Assembly (NCBI GenBank): GCA_902513955.1
Contig: CABXOW010000005.1
Coordinates: 1 to 64,000 of the forward strand
DNA length: 64,000 bases
Reading direction: 5' to 3'
Source of the DNA: an uncultured Pelagibacteraceae bacterium
GTDB taxonomy: Bacteria > Pseudomonadota > Alphaproteobacteria > Pelagibacterales > Pelagibacteraceae
The notes beneath the pieces were generated by a model, which had not been told where the DNA came from, searched no databases, and was given only the letters and a program-made list of their open reading frames with translations. Numbering within the stretch: position 1 is the first letter of the stretch; the number at the start of each line of letters is the position of its first letter. Positions 36,144 to 44,859 of this stretch are shown here, in pieces. A program made the position numbers and the translations under genes.

Positions 36144-38071
36144 GATAGACACTCTTCGTATTCTGGTTCTTCTGTTTTGGTTGCTTTATTTTTATAAACA
36201 TTAGCCATAATATCTGTTGATTTTGCATCATTAATATTTTCTGCTCTTTGAATTGATTTTGATCTACAATAATAAAGGCTCTTTAAACCTTTCTTCCAAG
36301 CATCAAAGTGAATTTTATGTAATTCTTTTTTATGAACATCTGCTGGTAAAAATAAATTTACTGACTGGGCTTGAGATATAAAAGGAGTTCTGTCTCCACT
36401 TAATTCAATAATCCACTTTTGATTAAGTTCAAAAGCAGTTTTAAAGACATCTTTTTCTAGATCTGTTAAAAAATTCAAATGAGATACAGAGCCTTGATTC
36501 GTGGTGATAGTAGACCAAGTTTCGTCATCATTTTTACCGTGACTTTGCAATATTTCTTCTAAATATCTGTTTCTAACATTGAATGAACCAGACAACGTTT
36601 TGTGAGTATAGCTATTTGCAGCTATAGGTTCTACCCCTGGAGAAGCGCCACCACAAATTATAGAAATTGAAGCTGTTGGAGCTATAGCGGTTTTGTTAGA
36701 AAATCTTTCTTTGTAACCATATTCAGCAGCATCAGGACAAGCTCCTCTTTCTTCAGCTAAATCTTTTGACGCCTGATTTACCTGTTCATCAATTTGTTTA
36801 AATATTTTTTTATTCCAAGATTTAGCCATTACTGACTCAAGTGGAATTCTATTTTTTTGTAAAAAAGAATGAAAACCCATCACACCTAATCCAACACTTC
36901 TTTCTCTTTCAGCAGAATATTTTGCATCCTTAAATTGGTCTGGAGCTTTGTCTATAAAATCAGACAAAACATTATCTAAAAATCTCATTACATCTTTGAT
37001 TATATCGGGATCATCTTTCCATTCATCATACTTTTCTAAATTCAATGATGATAAACAACATACAGCTGTCCTGTCTCTTCCATCTTTATCAATTCCAGTA
37101 GGTAAGGTTATTTCACTACATAGGTTTGATGTTTTAACTGTTAAGTTAGCTAGCTTATGATGTTGTGGAATTAATCTATTAACTGTATCTATATAAATTA
37201 TGTAAGGCTCTCCTGTCTCAATTCTTGCAGTTAATAATCTTATCCATAAATTTCTTGCTGATATTGTTTGTTGAACCGTACCATCTGCAGGACTTTTTAG
37301 TGCCCACTGTTCATCAGTTTCGACAGCTCTCATAAAAGCATCAGAAAGCAAAACACCATGATGTAAATTTAATGCTTTTCTGTTTGGGTCACCACCTGTA
37401 GGTCTTCTCATTTCAATAAATTCTTCAATTTCAGGATGATCAACTGGTAAATAACAAGCAGCAGATCCTCTTCTTAAAGATCCTTGACTAATCGCCATCG
37501 TTAATGAATCCATAACTTTTATAAAAGGAATTATTCCAGACGTTTTTCCAACTTTACCAATTTTCTCACCAATAGATCTAAGGTTGCCCCAGTAACTTCC
37601 AATGCCTCCACCCTTTGCAGCTAACCAAACATTTTCACTCCAAAGATCAAGAATTCCTCCTAGACTATCTGATGCTTCATTTAAAAAACATGATATAGGT
37701 AAACCTCTTTTGGTTCCACCGTTTGATAGAACAGGTGTTGCCGGCATAAACCAAAGGTTGCTTATGTAGTTGTAAATTCTTTGTGCGTGTAAATTATCGT
37801 CTGCGTATGAACTTGCGACACGTGCAAATAAATCTTGAAAAGATTCGTTGTGTCCAAGATATCTATCTTTTAAAGTTGCTTTACCAAAGTCTGTTAAATT
37901 TGTATCTTTAGATCTATCGATCTTAATTATGATACCTTTATCATTTTGAAATAATTCAGTTTCGTTGCTTAATGAAAAAAGATCTGGTCTATTTCCTTTT
38001 GATGCATCTTTTACTTCTGGGCTATATTCGGAGACAGCTTTCTTTAGTGCCTGAGATAAAACCTTATTCAT
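36134..38071 (-). CDS. nrdA: Ribonucleotide reductase alpha subunit (class I), without ATP-cone
   Basis: A 645-residue catalytic subunit. The thiyl-radical motif NLCSE is near residue 313, one redox cysteine is in PISCFLNEAS near residue 125 and its partner in AVCCLSSLNL. The C-terminal electron-shuttle pair is CLSC just before the stop. E. coli NrdA has 761 residues; the missing part is mainly the N-terminal ATP-cone that senses dATP, replaced here by a short Ser/Asp-rich leader. It is first in the nrdAB operon, with NrdR-like boxes upstream. Confidence 0.96.
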   Translation of the reverse strand: MNKVLSQALKKAVSEYSPEVKDASKGNRPDLFSLSNETELFQNDKGIIIKIDRSKDTNLTDFGKATLKDRYLGHNESFQDLFARVASSYADDNLHAQRIYNYISNLWFMPATPVLSNGGTKRGLPISCFLNEASDSLGGILDLWSENVWLAAKGGGIGSYWGNLRSIGEKIGKVGKTSGIIPFIKVMDSLTMAISQGSLRRGSAACYLPVDHPEIEEFIEMRRPTGGDPNRKALNLHHGVLLSDAFMRAVETDEQWALKSPADGTVQQTISARNLWIRLLTARIETGEPYIIYIDTVNRLIPQHHKLANLTVKTSNLCSEITLPTGIDKDGRDRTAVCCLSSLNLEKYDEWKDDPDIIKDVMRFLDNVLSDFIDKAPDQFKDAKYSAERERSVGLGVMGFHSFLQKNRIPLESVMAKSWNKKIFKQIDEQVNQASKDLAEERGACPDAAEYGYKERFSNKTAIAPTASISIICGGASPGVEPIAANSYTHKTLSGSFNVRNRYLEEILQSHGKNDDETWSTITTNQGSVSHLNFLTDLEKDVFKTAFELNQKWIIELSGDRTPFISQAQSVNLFLPADVHKKELHKIHFDAWKKGLKSLYYCRSKSIQRAENINDAKSTDIMANVYKNKATKTEEPEYEECLSCQ

Positions 38072-38104
38072 ATTTAATACTATATTTTGTTATTTTGACG
38101 AAAA

Positions 38105-38151
38105 CAACTATATGTTGTGTGCGTTTTATGTTGATATACTATATAAATAAT
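38105..38151 (-). promoter_or_regulatory. Paired NrdR-like boxes upstream of nrdA
   Basis: CAACTATATGTTGTGT at 38105-38120 matches 13 of 16 positions of the NrdR box (acaCwAtATaTwGtgt). A weaker match, ATACTATATAAATAAT at 38136-38151, fits 11 of 16. The gap of 15 bp (31 bp start to start, three helical turns) is the usual NrdR pair spacing. The boxes lie 34-80 bp upstream of nrdA and about 77 bp before the divergent mutase gene, so that gene could also be affected. Confidence 0.72.
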
Positions 38152-38227
38152 TAATCAACAGAACATTTATAGAACAAGGCAAAAAAAATATCAATAAAAA
38201 TATTTAAAAAGAGTAAGTAATTAGCAA

Positions 38228-39682
38228 ATGAATGAAAAAATAAAAATAGATCCTTATGGTTTTAGAGAATATGACGCTCGATGGTTGTATGAGAAGGATA
38301 TTAATAGCCAAGGAATCAAGAATCTTGGTAAAGGTTTAGGAACTCAAATAAAAATTCATACTAAAAAAAATAACCCAAGAGTAATAGTTGGTCATGACTA
38401 TAGATCTTATAGTGAAGAAATTAAAATTGCTCTTAAAAAAGGACTGCTATCTACTGGATGCAATATTGAAGATGTAGGACTATCATTATCACCGATGGTC
38501 TATTTTGCTCAATTTAATTTAGATGCTGATGCAGTTGCAATGGTAACAGCGAGTCATAATGAAAATGGTTGGACTGGCGTTAAAATGGGTATCAAAAAAG
38601 GTCTAACACATGCACCTGAAGAAATGAAAGAATTAAAAGATATCACCTTAAATGAAAAATTTACCTCAGGTGAAGGAAATGAAAAGCAAATTGAAAATTT
38701 TCAACAAGTTTATAAAGATGATTTAATATCAGGTAATAAAATTAACAAAAAGATAAAAGCAGTTGTTGCCTGTGGTAACGGTACAGCAGGTATATTTGCC
38801 CCAGATATATTAAGAGGAATTGGTTGTGAAGTAATTGAGCTTGATTGTGAATTAGACTGGACTTTTCCTAAATATAATCCAAATCCAGAAGATTTAGAGA
38901 TGCTTCAAGCAATTGCTAAAGCTGTTAAAGATAATAATGCAGATATCGGTTTTGGTTTTGACGGTGATGGAGATAGAGTTGGTGTTATTGATAATCAAGG
39001 AAATGAAATATTTTCTGATAAAATAGGATTATTGATTGCAAGAAATCTATCAACAAAACACAAAAATTCTAAGTTTATAGTAGATGTTAAATCAACTGGA
39101 TTATATTCAAAAGATAAGGTTTTATTACAAAATAACTGTGAAACTATCTATTGGAAAACTGGTCATTCACATATTAAAAGAAAAGTTAATACTGAAAAAG
39201 CATTAGCTGGATTTGAAAAAAGTGGACACTTCTTTTTTAATCAACCTTTAGGTTATGGTTATGATGATGGAATTAATTCAGCAATTCATGTGTGTCATTT
39301 ATTAAACAGTCAAAATAAAAAGATGAATGAAATCTTGAATGAATTACCTAACACTTATCAAACACCAACTATGGCCCCCTTTTGTAAAGATGAAGAAAAA
39401 TACCAAGTAGTTGATGAATTAGTTAAACAAATTAAAGAAATTAAAAACAGTAAAACTAAAATTGATGATCAAATAATAACAGAGGTTCTGACTGTTAATG
39501 GTATAAGATTTTCTTTTGAAGACGGTTCTTGGGGATTAATAAGAGCTTCTTCAAACAAACCATCATTAGTGATTGTTACAGAAAGCCCAACATCAGAAAT
39601 TAGAAAGAAAAAAATCTTTAACTTTATTGATGATTTGCTTCAAAAAACTGGAAAAATAGGCGAATACGATCAAAAAATTTAG
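38228..39682 (+). CDS. Phosphomannomutase/phosphoglucomutase
   Basis: A 484-residue alpha-D-phosphohexomutase. The start YGFREYDARWLY is like the F-R-x-Y/D-I-R entry motif. VTASHNENGWTGVKMG near residue 107 contains the phosphoserine, GFGFDGDGDRVGVID near residue 240 the magnesium loop, and GFEKSGHFFF near residue 323 the sugar-binding Glu-x-Ser. A phosphate-binding RASSNKPSLVI is near residue 438. It interconverts hexose 1- and 6-phosphates and would feed the nucleotide-sugar genes elsewhere in the window. Mannose versus glucose preference cannot be decided. Confidence 0.9.
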   Translation: MNEKIKIDPYGFREYDARWLYEKDINSQGIKNLGKGLGTQIKIHTKKNNPRVIVGHDYRSYSEEIKIALKKGLLSTGCNIEDVGLSLSPMVYFAQFNLDADAVAMVTASHNENGWTGVKMGIKKGLTHAPEEMKELKDITLNEKFTSGEGNEKQIENFQQVYKDDLISGNKINKKIKAVVACGNGTAGIFAPDILRGIGCEVIELDCELDWTFPKYNPNPEDLEMLQAIAKAVKDNNADIGFGFDGDGDRVGVIDNQGNEIFSDKIGLLIARNLSTKHKNSKFIVDVKSTGLYSKDKVLLQNNCETIYWKTGHSHIKRKVNTEKALAGFEKSGHFFFNQPLGYGYDDGINSAIHVCHLLNSQNKKMNEILNELPNTYQTPTMAPFCKDEEKYQVVDELVKQIKEIKNSKTKIDDQIITEVLTVNGIRFSFEDGSWGLIRASSNKPSLVIVTESPTSEIRKKKIFNFIDDLLQKTGKIGEYDQKI

Positions 39683-39802
39683 TCAATAAAAAATAATCAA
39701 ACTCTTAATTATCATTGTACTCATAAAATAGGTCTTAATAAATATAAGATTCAACTAGTAAGTGTTCATTAAATCTAAGAGAATCAATTACAAAGATTGT
39801 GT

Positions 39803-39838
39803 GAGGTGATGGAGGGAGACTGAAATCACCTCTTTTTA
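39803..39838 (+). terminator. Intrinsic terminator after the phosphohexomutase gene
   Basis: GAGGTGAT (39803-39810) pairs perfectly with ATCACCTC (39825-39832), with a 14-base loop GGAGGGAGACTGAA, followed by TTTTTATTT. It lies 120 bp after the mutase stop and its T-run overlaps the stop of the convergent HIT gene. The purine-rich loop and the distance from the mutase leave open that it ends a separate small RNA. Confidence 0.82.
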
Positions 39839-40234
39839 TTTAAATTCACCCCTAACCTTTTTTAAAATTTTTATTAAAGATACTTTTGAATAATTTTTAC
39901 TCTTAACAACCCATACAGATAGTGGCCATGAGCTATCTTTTTTTCTTCTGGCTATAATATGTATATGTAATTGAGGTACTATATTTCCAATTTTTTCAAT
40001 ATTAAGTTTTGTAGTTTTAAATAATTTTTTCATAACTTTACTCACATAAACAATTTCTTTCATAAGCAAAATCTGATCTTTAGAATTAAGATCACTCATA
40101 TCAGTAATCTTATTTCTTTTAGGAATTAGAATAACCCATGGAAATTTAGAATTATCATGAAGCCTAATACTACATAATTTAAGATCTATAATGTGATGAG
40201 AAGATTTTATGAATTTCTTATCAATTTTATACAT
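39836..40234 (-). CDS. HIT-family nucleotide-binding protein
   Basis: A 132-residue histidine-triad hydrolase. The triad is IVPQLHIHIIAR near residue 83 (His-x-His-x plus hydrophobics), and FPWVILIPKRN near residue 32 is the family's nucleotide-binding strand. HIT proteins of this class split AMP esters or amidates, including adenylates. It lies 4 bp after the AMP-forming ligase and is the last gene of the TctABC-dehydrogenase-ligase group. A role in clearing stray acyl-adenylate is possible but unproven. Confidence 0.87.
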   Translation of the reverse strand: MYKIDKKFIKSSHHIIDLKLCSIRLHDNSKFPWVILIPKRNKITDMSDLNSKDQILLMKEIVYVSKVMKKLFKTTKLNIEKIGNIVPQLHIHIIARRKKDSSWPLSVWVVKSKNYSKVSLIKILKKVRGEFK

Positions 40235-40238
40235 AAAA

Positions 40239-41753
40239 TTATTTGATTTGATCTTTAATTTTTAATCTTTGAATTTTTCCAGATGATCCTTTTGGTAATT
40301 CATCAAAAAAATATATATTTTCTGGTGATTTAAATTTGCCTAAAATTTTTGAACAATGATCAATCAAATCATTTTCTGTAACAGATTCCTTATTTTTTAA
40401 TACAACACCAGCTTTTACAGTTTCACCATAATGACTGCACTTATCGCCAAATGCTGCTGCTTCGAGTACATCTGGGTGTTGATATAACACATCATCAATT
40501 TCTCTTGGTGAGATATTTTCACCACCTTTAATTATTAATTCTTTAATTCTACCTTTTACAAAAACAAAATCTTCAGAGTCCATTAAACCTAAATCTCCTG
40601 TTAAGAGCCAATCTTCATAAAAATTTTTTTTTGTTTCGACAGAGTTTTTATAATATTCTTTCATTACATTTTTTCCTCTTACACAAATTTGACCAATAGT
40701 ATTTCTTTCAACTTCATTAAATTTTTCATCTAAAATTTTAACTTCATTTCCATAAGGTATTCCTGGTGAACCATACTTAATTGGATTAGGAGAAGGTGGA
40801 TTAGATAATATTGGAGCACATGTTTCTGTTAAACCCATTGTCTCAATCATTTTTATCTTAAATTTTTCTTCAAAATTTTTATGAGTTTCTGGTGCTAATG
40901 CTGCCGAAGCACTTCTGCCAAATCTAACAGATGAAGTGTCTAACGATTTAAATTCAACTTCAGAATATTTATTCAATAATGAAGAAACTATAGTTGGCAC
41001 AATACTAAACCAAGTACATTTAAATTCTTCAATATGTTTCCAAAAGTTGGTTGCTGAAAACTTTTCTGACAAAACTAACGAACTATGACTAACTAATGGC
41101 CCCATTACAGTGACTATTAAGCCATTAATATGGTAAAGTGGTAAAACACATAAAGCCTTATCTGATGTCGTTAACTCATGCGAAATCAAAACATTTTTAC
41201 CTCCATTTAAAATATTATCATGAGTAAGTATTACACCTTTGGGTTTACCGGTTGTACCTGATGTATACATCAACAATGCTTTGTTTGATTTTTTAAGATC
41301 TTGTAATTCTTCTTTTTGATCTTTTAATTCTTCAATAAAATTATCTTTATCTATTTCAATAAGCTCAACATCATTATTTGATTTTTTTATTATTCTTTTT
41401 GCTAAATCTAAATTCGATTTTGTTGAAAATAATATCTTAGACTCAGAATGTTCAATTATATAAGCTAATTGATCTTCGCCAGCTACTAAATTGAGAGGAA
41501 CTTGTATCATTCCAGAGTACATAATTCCTAACATAAGTTGAATACCGCTTAGAGAATTTTCTGTAAGAGTGCAGATTAAAGAATTTTTTTTTTGTTTTTT
41601 TTCAACAGATAAATAATAATTTATTTTTTCTAAATTTTTTTTTAGACTTTTATTTGATATTTTTTTTTTAGTATTTGGACAAGTAATAAAATTTAAATTT
41701 GGTTTTTTATCTGAATTAAAATCTATAAAATCTCTTACCGTTTCTAATTCCAT
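40239..41753 (-). CDS. AMP-forming acyl-CoA ligase (candidate sulfoacetate-CoA ligase, SauT-like)
   Basis: A 504-residue member of the ANL superfamily. The P-loop-like LLMYTSGTTGKPKGVILTH is near residue 165, MIETMGLTETCAPILSN near residue 302, DWLLTGDLGLMDSEDFVFVKG near residue 385, and the C-terminal lysine in LPKGSSGKIQRLKIKD near residue 490. It activates a carboxylate to its CoA thioester. The gene follows an acylating sulfoacetaldehyde-dehydrogenase-like gene by 4 bp, the same pairing as sauST, so sulfoacetate is the leading candidate substrate. Family alone would also allow other small acids such as oxalate-like or malonate-like compounds. Confidence 0.85.
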   Translation of the reverse strand: MELETVRDFIDFNSDKKPNLNFITCPNTKKKISNKSLKKNLEKINYYLSVEKKQKKNSLICTLTENSLSGIQLMLGIMYSGMIQVPLNLVAGEDQLAYIIEHSESKILFSTKSNLDLAKRIIKKSNNDVELIEIDKDNFIEELKDQKEELQDLKKSNKALLMYTSGTTGKPKGVILTHDNILNGGKNVLISHELTTSDKALCVLPLYHINGLIVTVMGPLVSHSSLVLSEKFSATNFWKHIEEFKCTWFSIVPTIVSSLLNKYSEVEFKSLDTSSVRFGRSASAALAPETHKNFEEKFKIKMIETMGLTETCAPILSNPPSPNPIKYGSPGIPYGNEVKILDEKFNEVERNTIGQICVRGKNVMKEYYKNSVETKKNFYEDWLLTGDLGLMDSEDFVFVKGRIKELIIKGGENISPREIDDVLYQHPDVLEAAAFGDKCSHYGETVKAGVVLKNKESVTENDLIDHCSKILGKFKSPENIYFFDELPKGSSGKIQRLKIKDQIK

Positions 41754-41757
41754 TTAG

Positions 41758-43179
41758 CTATTCTAAATTTTTTAGTTCCTCTGGATCATTTTTTTCACAA
41801 TAATCTGTAAAATATTCTTTTAGTTCTGCTTCTTTACCTGGAATTAAATTAGAAATTTTAGTAATATTTAAAAAATGTTTATAATTTAAATTATTATCAA
41901 TAGTATTTTTTTGCCATGTGCCACATCCCATAGACAAAGAAAAAGGTAGCCCATTAGTAAAACTTCCACCCGTTGCAAAAGTATGTGCTTGATTAACAAT
42001 AACTCTACATACAGGTAAGTCTAATCCTAATTCGATTATTCTTTCATCCTCCTTGGTATGCATACCAATAGAATGTCCTATTCCTTGATAATTTAGAATT
42101 TTTTTAGCTAATTCCTTAGCCTCTTTAAAATTTTTAACTTTATATACTGACAAAACTGGAGATAATTTTTCTCCTGAAAATAGATAATTCGGTCCAACAC
42201 CATGCTCTTCTACCATTAATATTTGAACATCTTTACTAACTTCTAAATTCAACTCATTTGAAATAAATTTTGCTGATTTTGCAATTATTTTTCTATTAAG
42301 TTTTCCATTTAACCATAAATTTTTCTGCAAAATTTCTTTTTGATTTCCGTTGAGAAGAACTGCATTTTCTTTAGATAGTAAATCAATTGTTTTTTCATAA
42401 ATTTCCTCAATTAAAATCAAATTATTTTCTGATGAACAACTTGTGGCATTATCAAATATTTTTGACATTTTGATTTTTTTACAAGCGTCTTCTAAATCAG
42501 CTGTTTCATCAATAATTGATGTTACATTGCCTTGCCCCACTCCAATTGCTTTGGTACCAGATTTTGCCGCTTCTTTAACGTTATTTAAAGAGCCAGTTAC
42601 AATAACTAAATCAACATTTTTCATAAGTTCATTTGTTAACTCTTTTGTGACATCGCAATCAAAGGTTTGTATTAAATCTTTAGGTGCACCAATCTTTTTT
42701 AACTCGATATTAATTAAAACTAATAAATCTATAAAAACTTTAGATCCTGCTGGAGATGGAGATACAATAATAGAATTTCTCGTTTTCAAAGCATTAATAA
42801 TATTGTTTATTGGAGTTGCCGCTGGATTTGTTGATGGTGTAACGGCCGCAACAACACCAACAGGTTTTGCTATTTCAATAATTTTTTTTTCTTTATCTTC
42901 TTTAATTATTCCTACAGTTTTGACATTTTTTAAATCCCTTAAAAGACCAAGTGTTTTTCTTCTATTCTTTAAAATTTTATCTTCAGGATTACCAAGACCA
43001 GTTTGACTTACTGCTAGATTTGAAATTTTATTATTGTTCGATGGTTTACATAGAGCCCAGGCAACAGCTGTAACAACTTCGTCAACTTGATTTTGATTAA
43101 AACTCGCAAAAATAGATTGGGCTTTTTTGGCTTTAAGAACTAATGATTGAACTATTTCTGTAGATGATTTGTTATTCAT
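41758..43179 (-). CDS. sauS: CoA-acylating aldehyde dehydrogenase, sulfoacetaldehyde dehydrogenase-like
   Basis: A 473-residue enzyme of the acylating branch of the aldehyde dehydrogenases. PVGVVAAVTPSTNPAATPIN near residue 105 and RNSIIVSPSPAG are cofactor and substrate motifs, and the nucleophile cysteine is in NATSCSSENNLI near residue 245. TFATGGSFTNGLPFSLSMGCG near residue 400 completes the SauS/EutE-like pattern. SauS reduces sulfoacetyl-CoA to sulfoacetaldehyde. No microcompartment genes or leader are nearby, which argues against ethanolamine or propanediol roles. Neighbours (TctABC, TauE-like exporter, CoA ligase) support a sulfonate role. Xsc, needed to release sulfite, is not in the window. 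Confidence 0.72.
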   Translation of the reverse strand: MNNKSSTEIVQSLVLKAKKAQSIFASFNQNQVDEVVTAVAWALCKPSNNNKISNLAVSQTGLGNPEDKILKNRRKTLGLLRDLKNVKTVGIIKEDKEKKIIEIAKPVGVVAAVTPSTNPAATPINNIINALKTRNSIIVSPSPAGSKVFIDLLVLINIELKKIGAPKDLIQTFDCDVTKELTNELMKNVDLVIVTGSLNNVKEAAKSGTKAIGVGQGNVTSIIDETADLEDACKKIKMSKIFDNATSCSSENNLILIEEIYEKTIDLLSKENAVLLNGNQKEILQKNLWLNGKLNRKIIAKSAKFISNELNLEVSKDVQILMVEEHGVGPNYLFSGEKLSPVLSVYKVKNFKEAKELAKKILNYQGIGHSIGMHTKEDERIIELGLDLPVCRVIVNQAHTFATGGSFTNGLPFSLSMGCGTWQKNTIDNNLNYKHFLNITKISNLIPGKEAELKEYFTDYCEKNDPEELKNLE

Positions 43180-43199
43180 AATTATTTACTAAATTTAGA

Positions 43200-43229
43200 A
43201 GTTCCGCCTTAAAATATTAAGGCGAAACT
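43200..43229 (-). terminator. Stem-loop between tctC and the aldehyde dehydrogenase gene
   Basis: On the minus strand GTTTCGCCTTAA pairs with TTAAGGCGGAAC across a 4-base loop (12-bp stem with one G-T wobble; plus-strand 43201-43228). Only a short T-rich tail follows, so termination would be partial. As at the TRAP locus, the hairpin lies just after a substrate-binding-protein gene, where it could protect that transcript's 3' end or reduce read-through. Confidence 0.7.
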
Positions 43230-43253
43230 TTATTAATATAGTAGTAATTACTA

Positions 43254-44234
43254 TTAAGGTTTTAGTCCAGCAAGAAGTTTTGTTAAGCTTACTTTTCTAG
43301 CTTTCCACATTTCTTGTACTTCAGCTCTGTTCATAATTCTAACAGGTGAACCACCTTTTTTCATTTGTTTCAAAGTTTTCTTATCATTAAACATTAAAGG
43401 AACTTTAGCCGCTAAATATTCAATAATTTCTGGTGAAGTTCCTTTAGGAGCCATAATGCCTCTAAAGTTTACACTTGAATTATCAACATCAAGACCTTCT
43501 TCTTTTAATGTTGGTACATTTGGTAAAAATGTTTTTTCTCTTTGAAGATCAGCAATTGCTAAAATTTTAATATCATTCTGACTTCTGAAAGCATCTGAAA
43601 GATTATTAAAACCAGCCATTACTTGACCACCTTTAACAGCAGCTAATGCAGGAACACCACCTGTATGAGGAACATAAGTTAATTTAGCTCCGCTAGCTTT
43701 TTGAAATTGTAAAAAAGCTATATGATGACCAACAAATTTTCCAGCACCTGAAAAAGTAACTTTACCTGGATTCGCTTTTGCAAATTTAACCATATCACCA
43801 ACTGAATTGAATTGACTGTCTTTACTGACAATCAATACCGCAGGATCTGCTCCCCAGTTCGCTATAGGCTCCAAGTTATCTATGTTGTATTTTGTATCAT
43901 CAAATACTATTGATTGAGATACAAAGTGTGGAATATTGTAAGCAGCTAAATCATATCCATCTTTTCTAGCTTTAGATGCAAACCAATTCCATCCAACTTT
44001 ACCGCCTGCACCAGGTTTATTTACAATAACAATTGGCTGTCCTAAATAATCTTTCTTAGGATGAGCAGCCATCATAGTTACTAGTCTTGCTTGAAAATCA
44101 GTAGCTCCACCTGGGTTATAAGCTACCATTACGCTTATCGGTCTATCAGGATAATCACCGGCTTTTGAAATTGATCCAAATGAAAGAAGCGATAAGACTA
44201 TTGTGATATATAAAAAAAATTTTTTTATATTCAT
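43254..44234 (-). CDS. tctC: Tripartite tricarboxylate transporter binding protein (TctC family), system 1
   Basis: A 326-residue periplasmic receptor with a signal peptide (hydrophobic residues 7-19, cleavage after about residue 25, SKAGDYPDRPI). The segment DYPDRPISVMVAYNPGGATDFQARL is the usual N-terminal start of the mature protein. IVIVNKPGAGGKVGWN near residue 67 and the NVPTLKEEG motif near residue 242 are TctC hallmarks. A strong AAGGGGG ribosome site precedes ATG. It follows TctA and TctB after 178 bp with its own candidate promoter. The ligand is unknown; gene context favours sulfoacetate or another small acid. Confidence 0.92.
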   Translation of the reverse strand: MNIKKFFLYITIVLSLLSFGSISKAGDYPDRPISVMVAYNPGGATDFQARLVTMMAAHPKKDYLGQPIVIVNKPGAGGKVGWNWFASKARKDGYDLAAYNIPHFVSQSIVFDDTKYNIDNLEPIANWGADPAVLIVSKDSQFNSVGDMVKFAKANPGKVTFSGAGKFVGHHIAFLQFQKASGAKLTYVPHTGGVPALAAVKGGQVMAGFNNLSDAFRSQNDIKILAIADLQREKTFLPNVPTLKEEGLDVDNSSVNFRGIMAPKGTSPEIIEYLAAKVPLMFNDKKTLKQMKKGGSPVRIMNRAEVQEMWKARKVSLTKLLAGLKP

Positions 44235-44412
44235 ATTTACCCCCTTTTGTTTAATATAAATTAGATCACAATAATCTATATTCAGCCATTATATTTTTTA
44301 GTTATATTTTTTAATAATATTTTTTAATAATATTTAAAATACATTGAATTTCTTATTTTTAAACTAGCTTATTAAGAATACGACCTATAATTGTATTTTT
44401 AATTAGATATTC
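44235..44412 (-). promoter_or_regulatory. Candidate tctC promoter with 13-bp tandem repeats
   Basis: The tctB-tctC gap has, on the minus strand, a perfect TATAAT at 44293-44288, 54 bp before the tctC start. It overlaps the first of three tandem 13-bp units on the plus strand (ATTTTTTAGTTAT, then ATTTTTTAATAAT twice, 44293-44331). No good -35 is seen, but the phased A-tracts upstream could act as an UP-element. In such AT-rich DNA this remains tentative. Confidence 0.4.
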
Positions 44413-44859
44413 CTAAAAAAGAAAAAATCTAGGAACTTGAACTTTAAGCATTATTGAAAAAAGGAAATAGATAAATAACATAAATATAATTGTTATAATC
44501 GTGTTTTGAATAATATTTTTTATGTTTTTATCTTCTGAATAATAATAGCTATTTATAAAAAACAACAATATAGCCAAAAAATAAAATCCAATTATCTCAC
44601 CAAAAAAAATAAATAAAATTAAAGAGATTAAATAAACAGATAGCTTTTTAACATCAACTTCTGCAACTGATAATGTTTTGTTCAAAAAATAAAAAATTAA
44701 TGAAAAAGAAGATAAAATTATCATTACAGAAGTTATTAATTTTGGAAACAAATATGCTTCAGATGTATTTTCTGAACCGCCAGTAAACGAAGCATACGCT
44801 AATAAGATAGAGATAAATAATATGCAAATTAAAGATGTTAAATTATTTATTTTGAGCAT
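44413..44859 (-). CDS. tctB: Tripartite tricarboxylate transporter small membrane subunit (TctB family), system 1
   Basis: A 148-residue, four-helix membrane protein (hydrophobic stretches near residues 7-25, 34-55, 72-100 and 115-140). Length and topology fit TctB, and the N-terminal part holds an acidic Glu-Ala-Tyr-Leu-Phe-Pro motif (SEAYLFPKLI) common in the family. Its start overlaps the tctA end by 17 bp, indicating coupled translation. Identity rests on context, as TctB sequences are poorly conserved. Confidence 0.88.
   Translation of the reverse strand: MLKINNLTSLICILFISILLAYASFTGGSENTSEAYLFPKLITSVMIILSSFSLIFYFLNKTLSVAEVDVKKLSVYLISLILFIFFGEIIGFYFLAILLFFINSYYYSEDKNIKNIIQNTIITIIFMLFIYFLFSIMLKVQVPRFFLF

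Noticed and set aside
42443-43006. 187-codon antisense frame within the SauS-like gene
   Set aside because: It is hydrophobic only because it mirrors AT-rich codons; the opposite strand carries the catalytic Cys motif.
43200-43229. Hairpin as a riboswitch for the downstream dehydrogenase gene
   Set aside because: It is a single simple stem with a four-base loop and no further conserved structure before the start codon.
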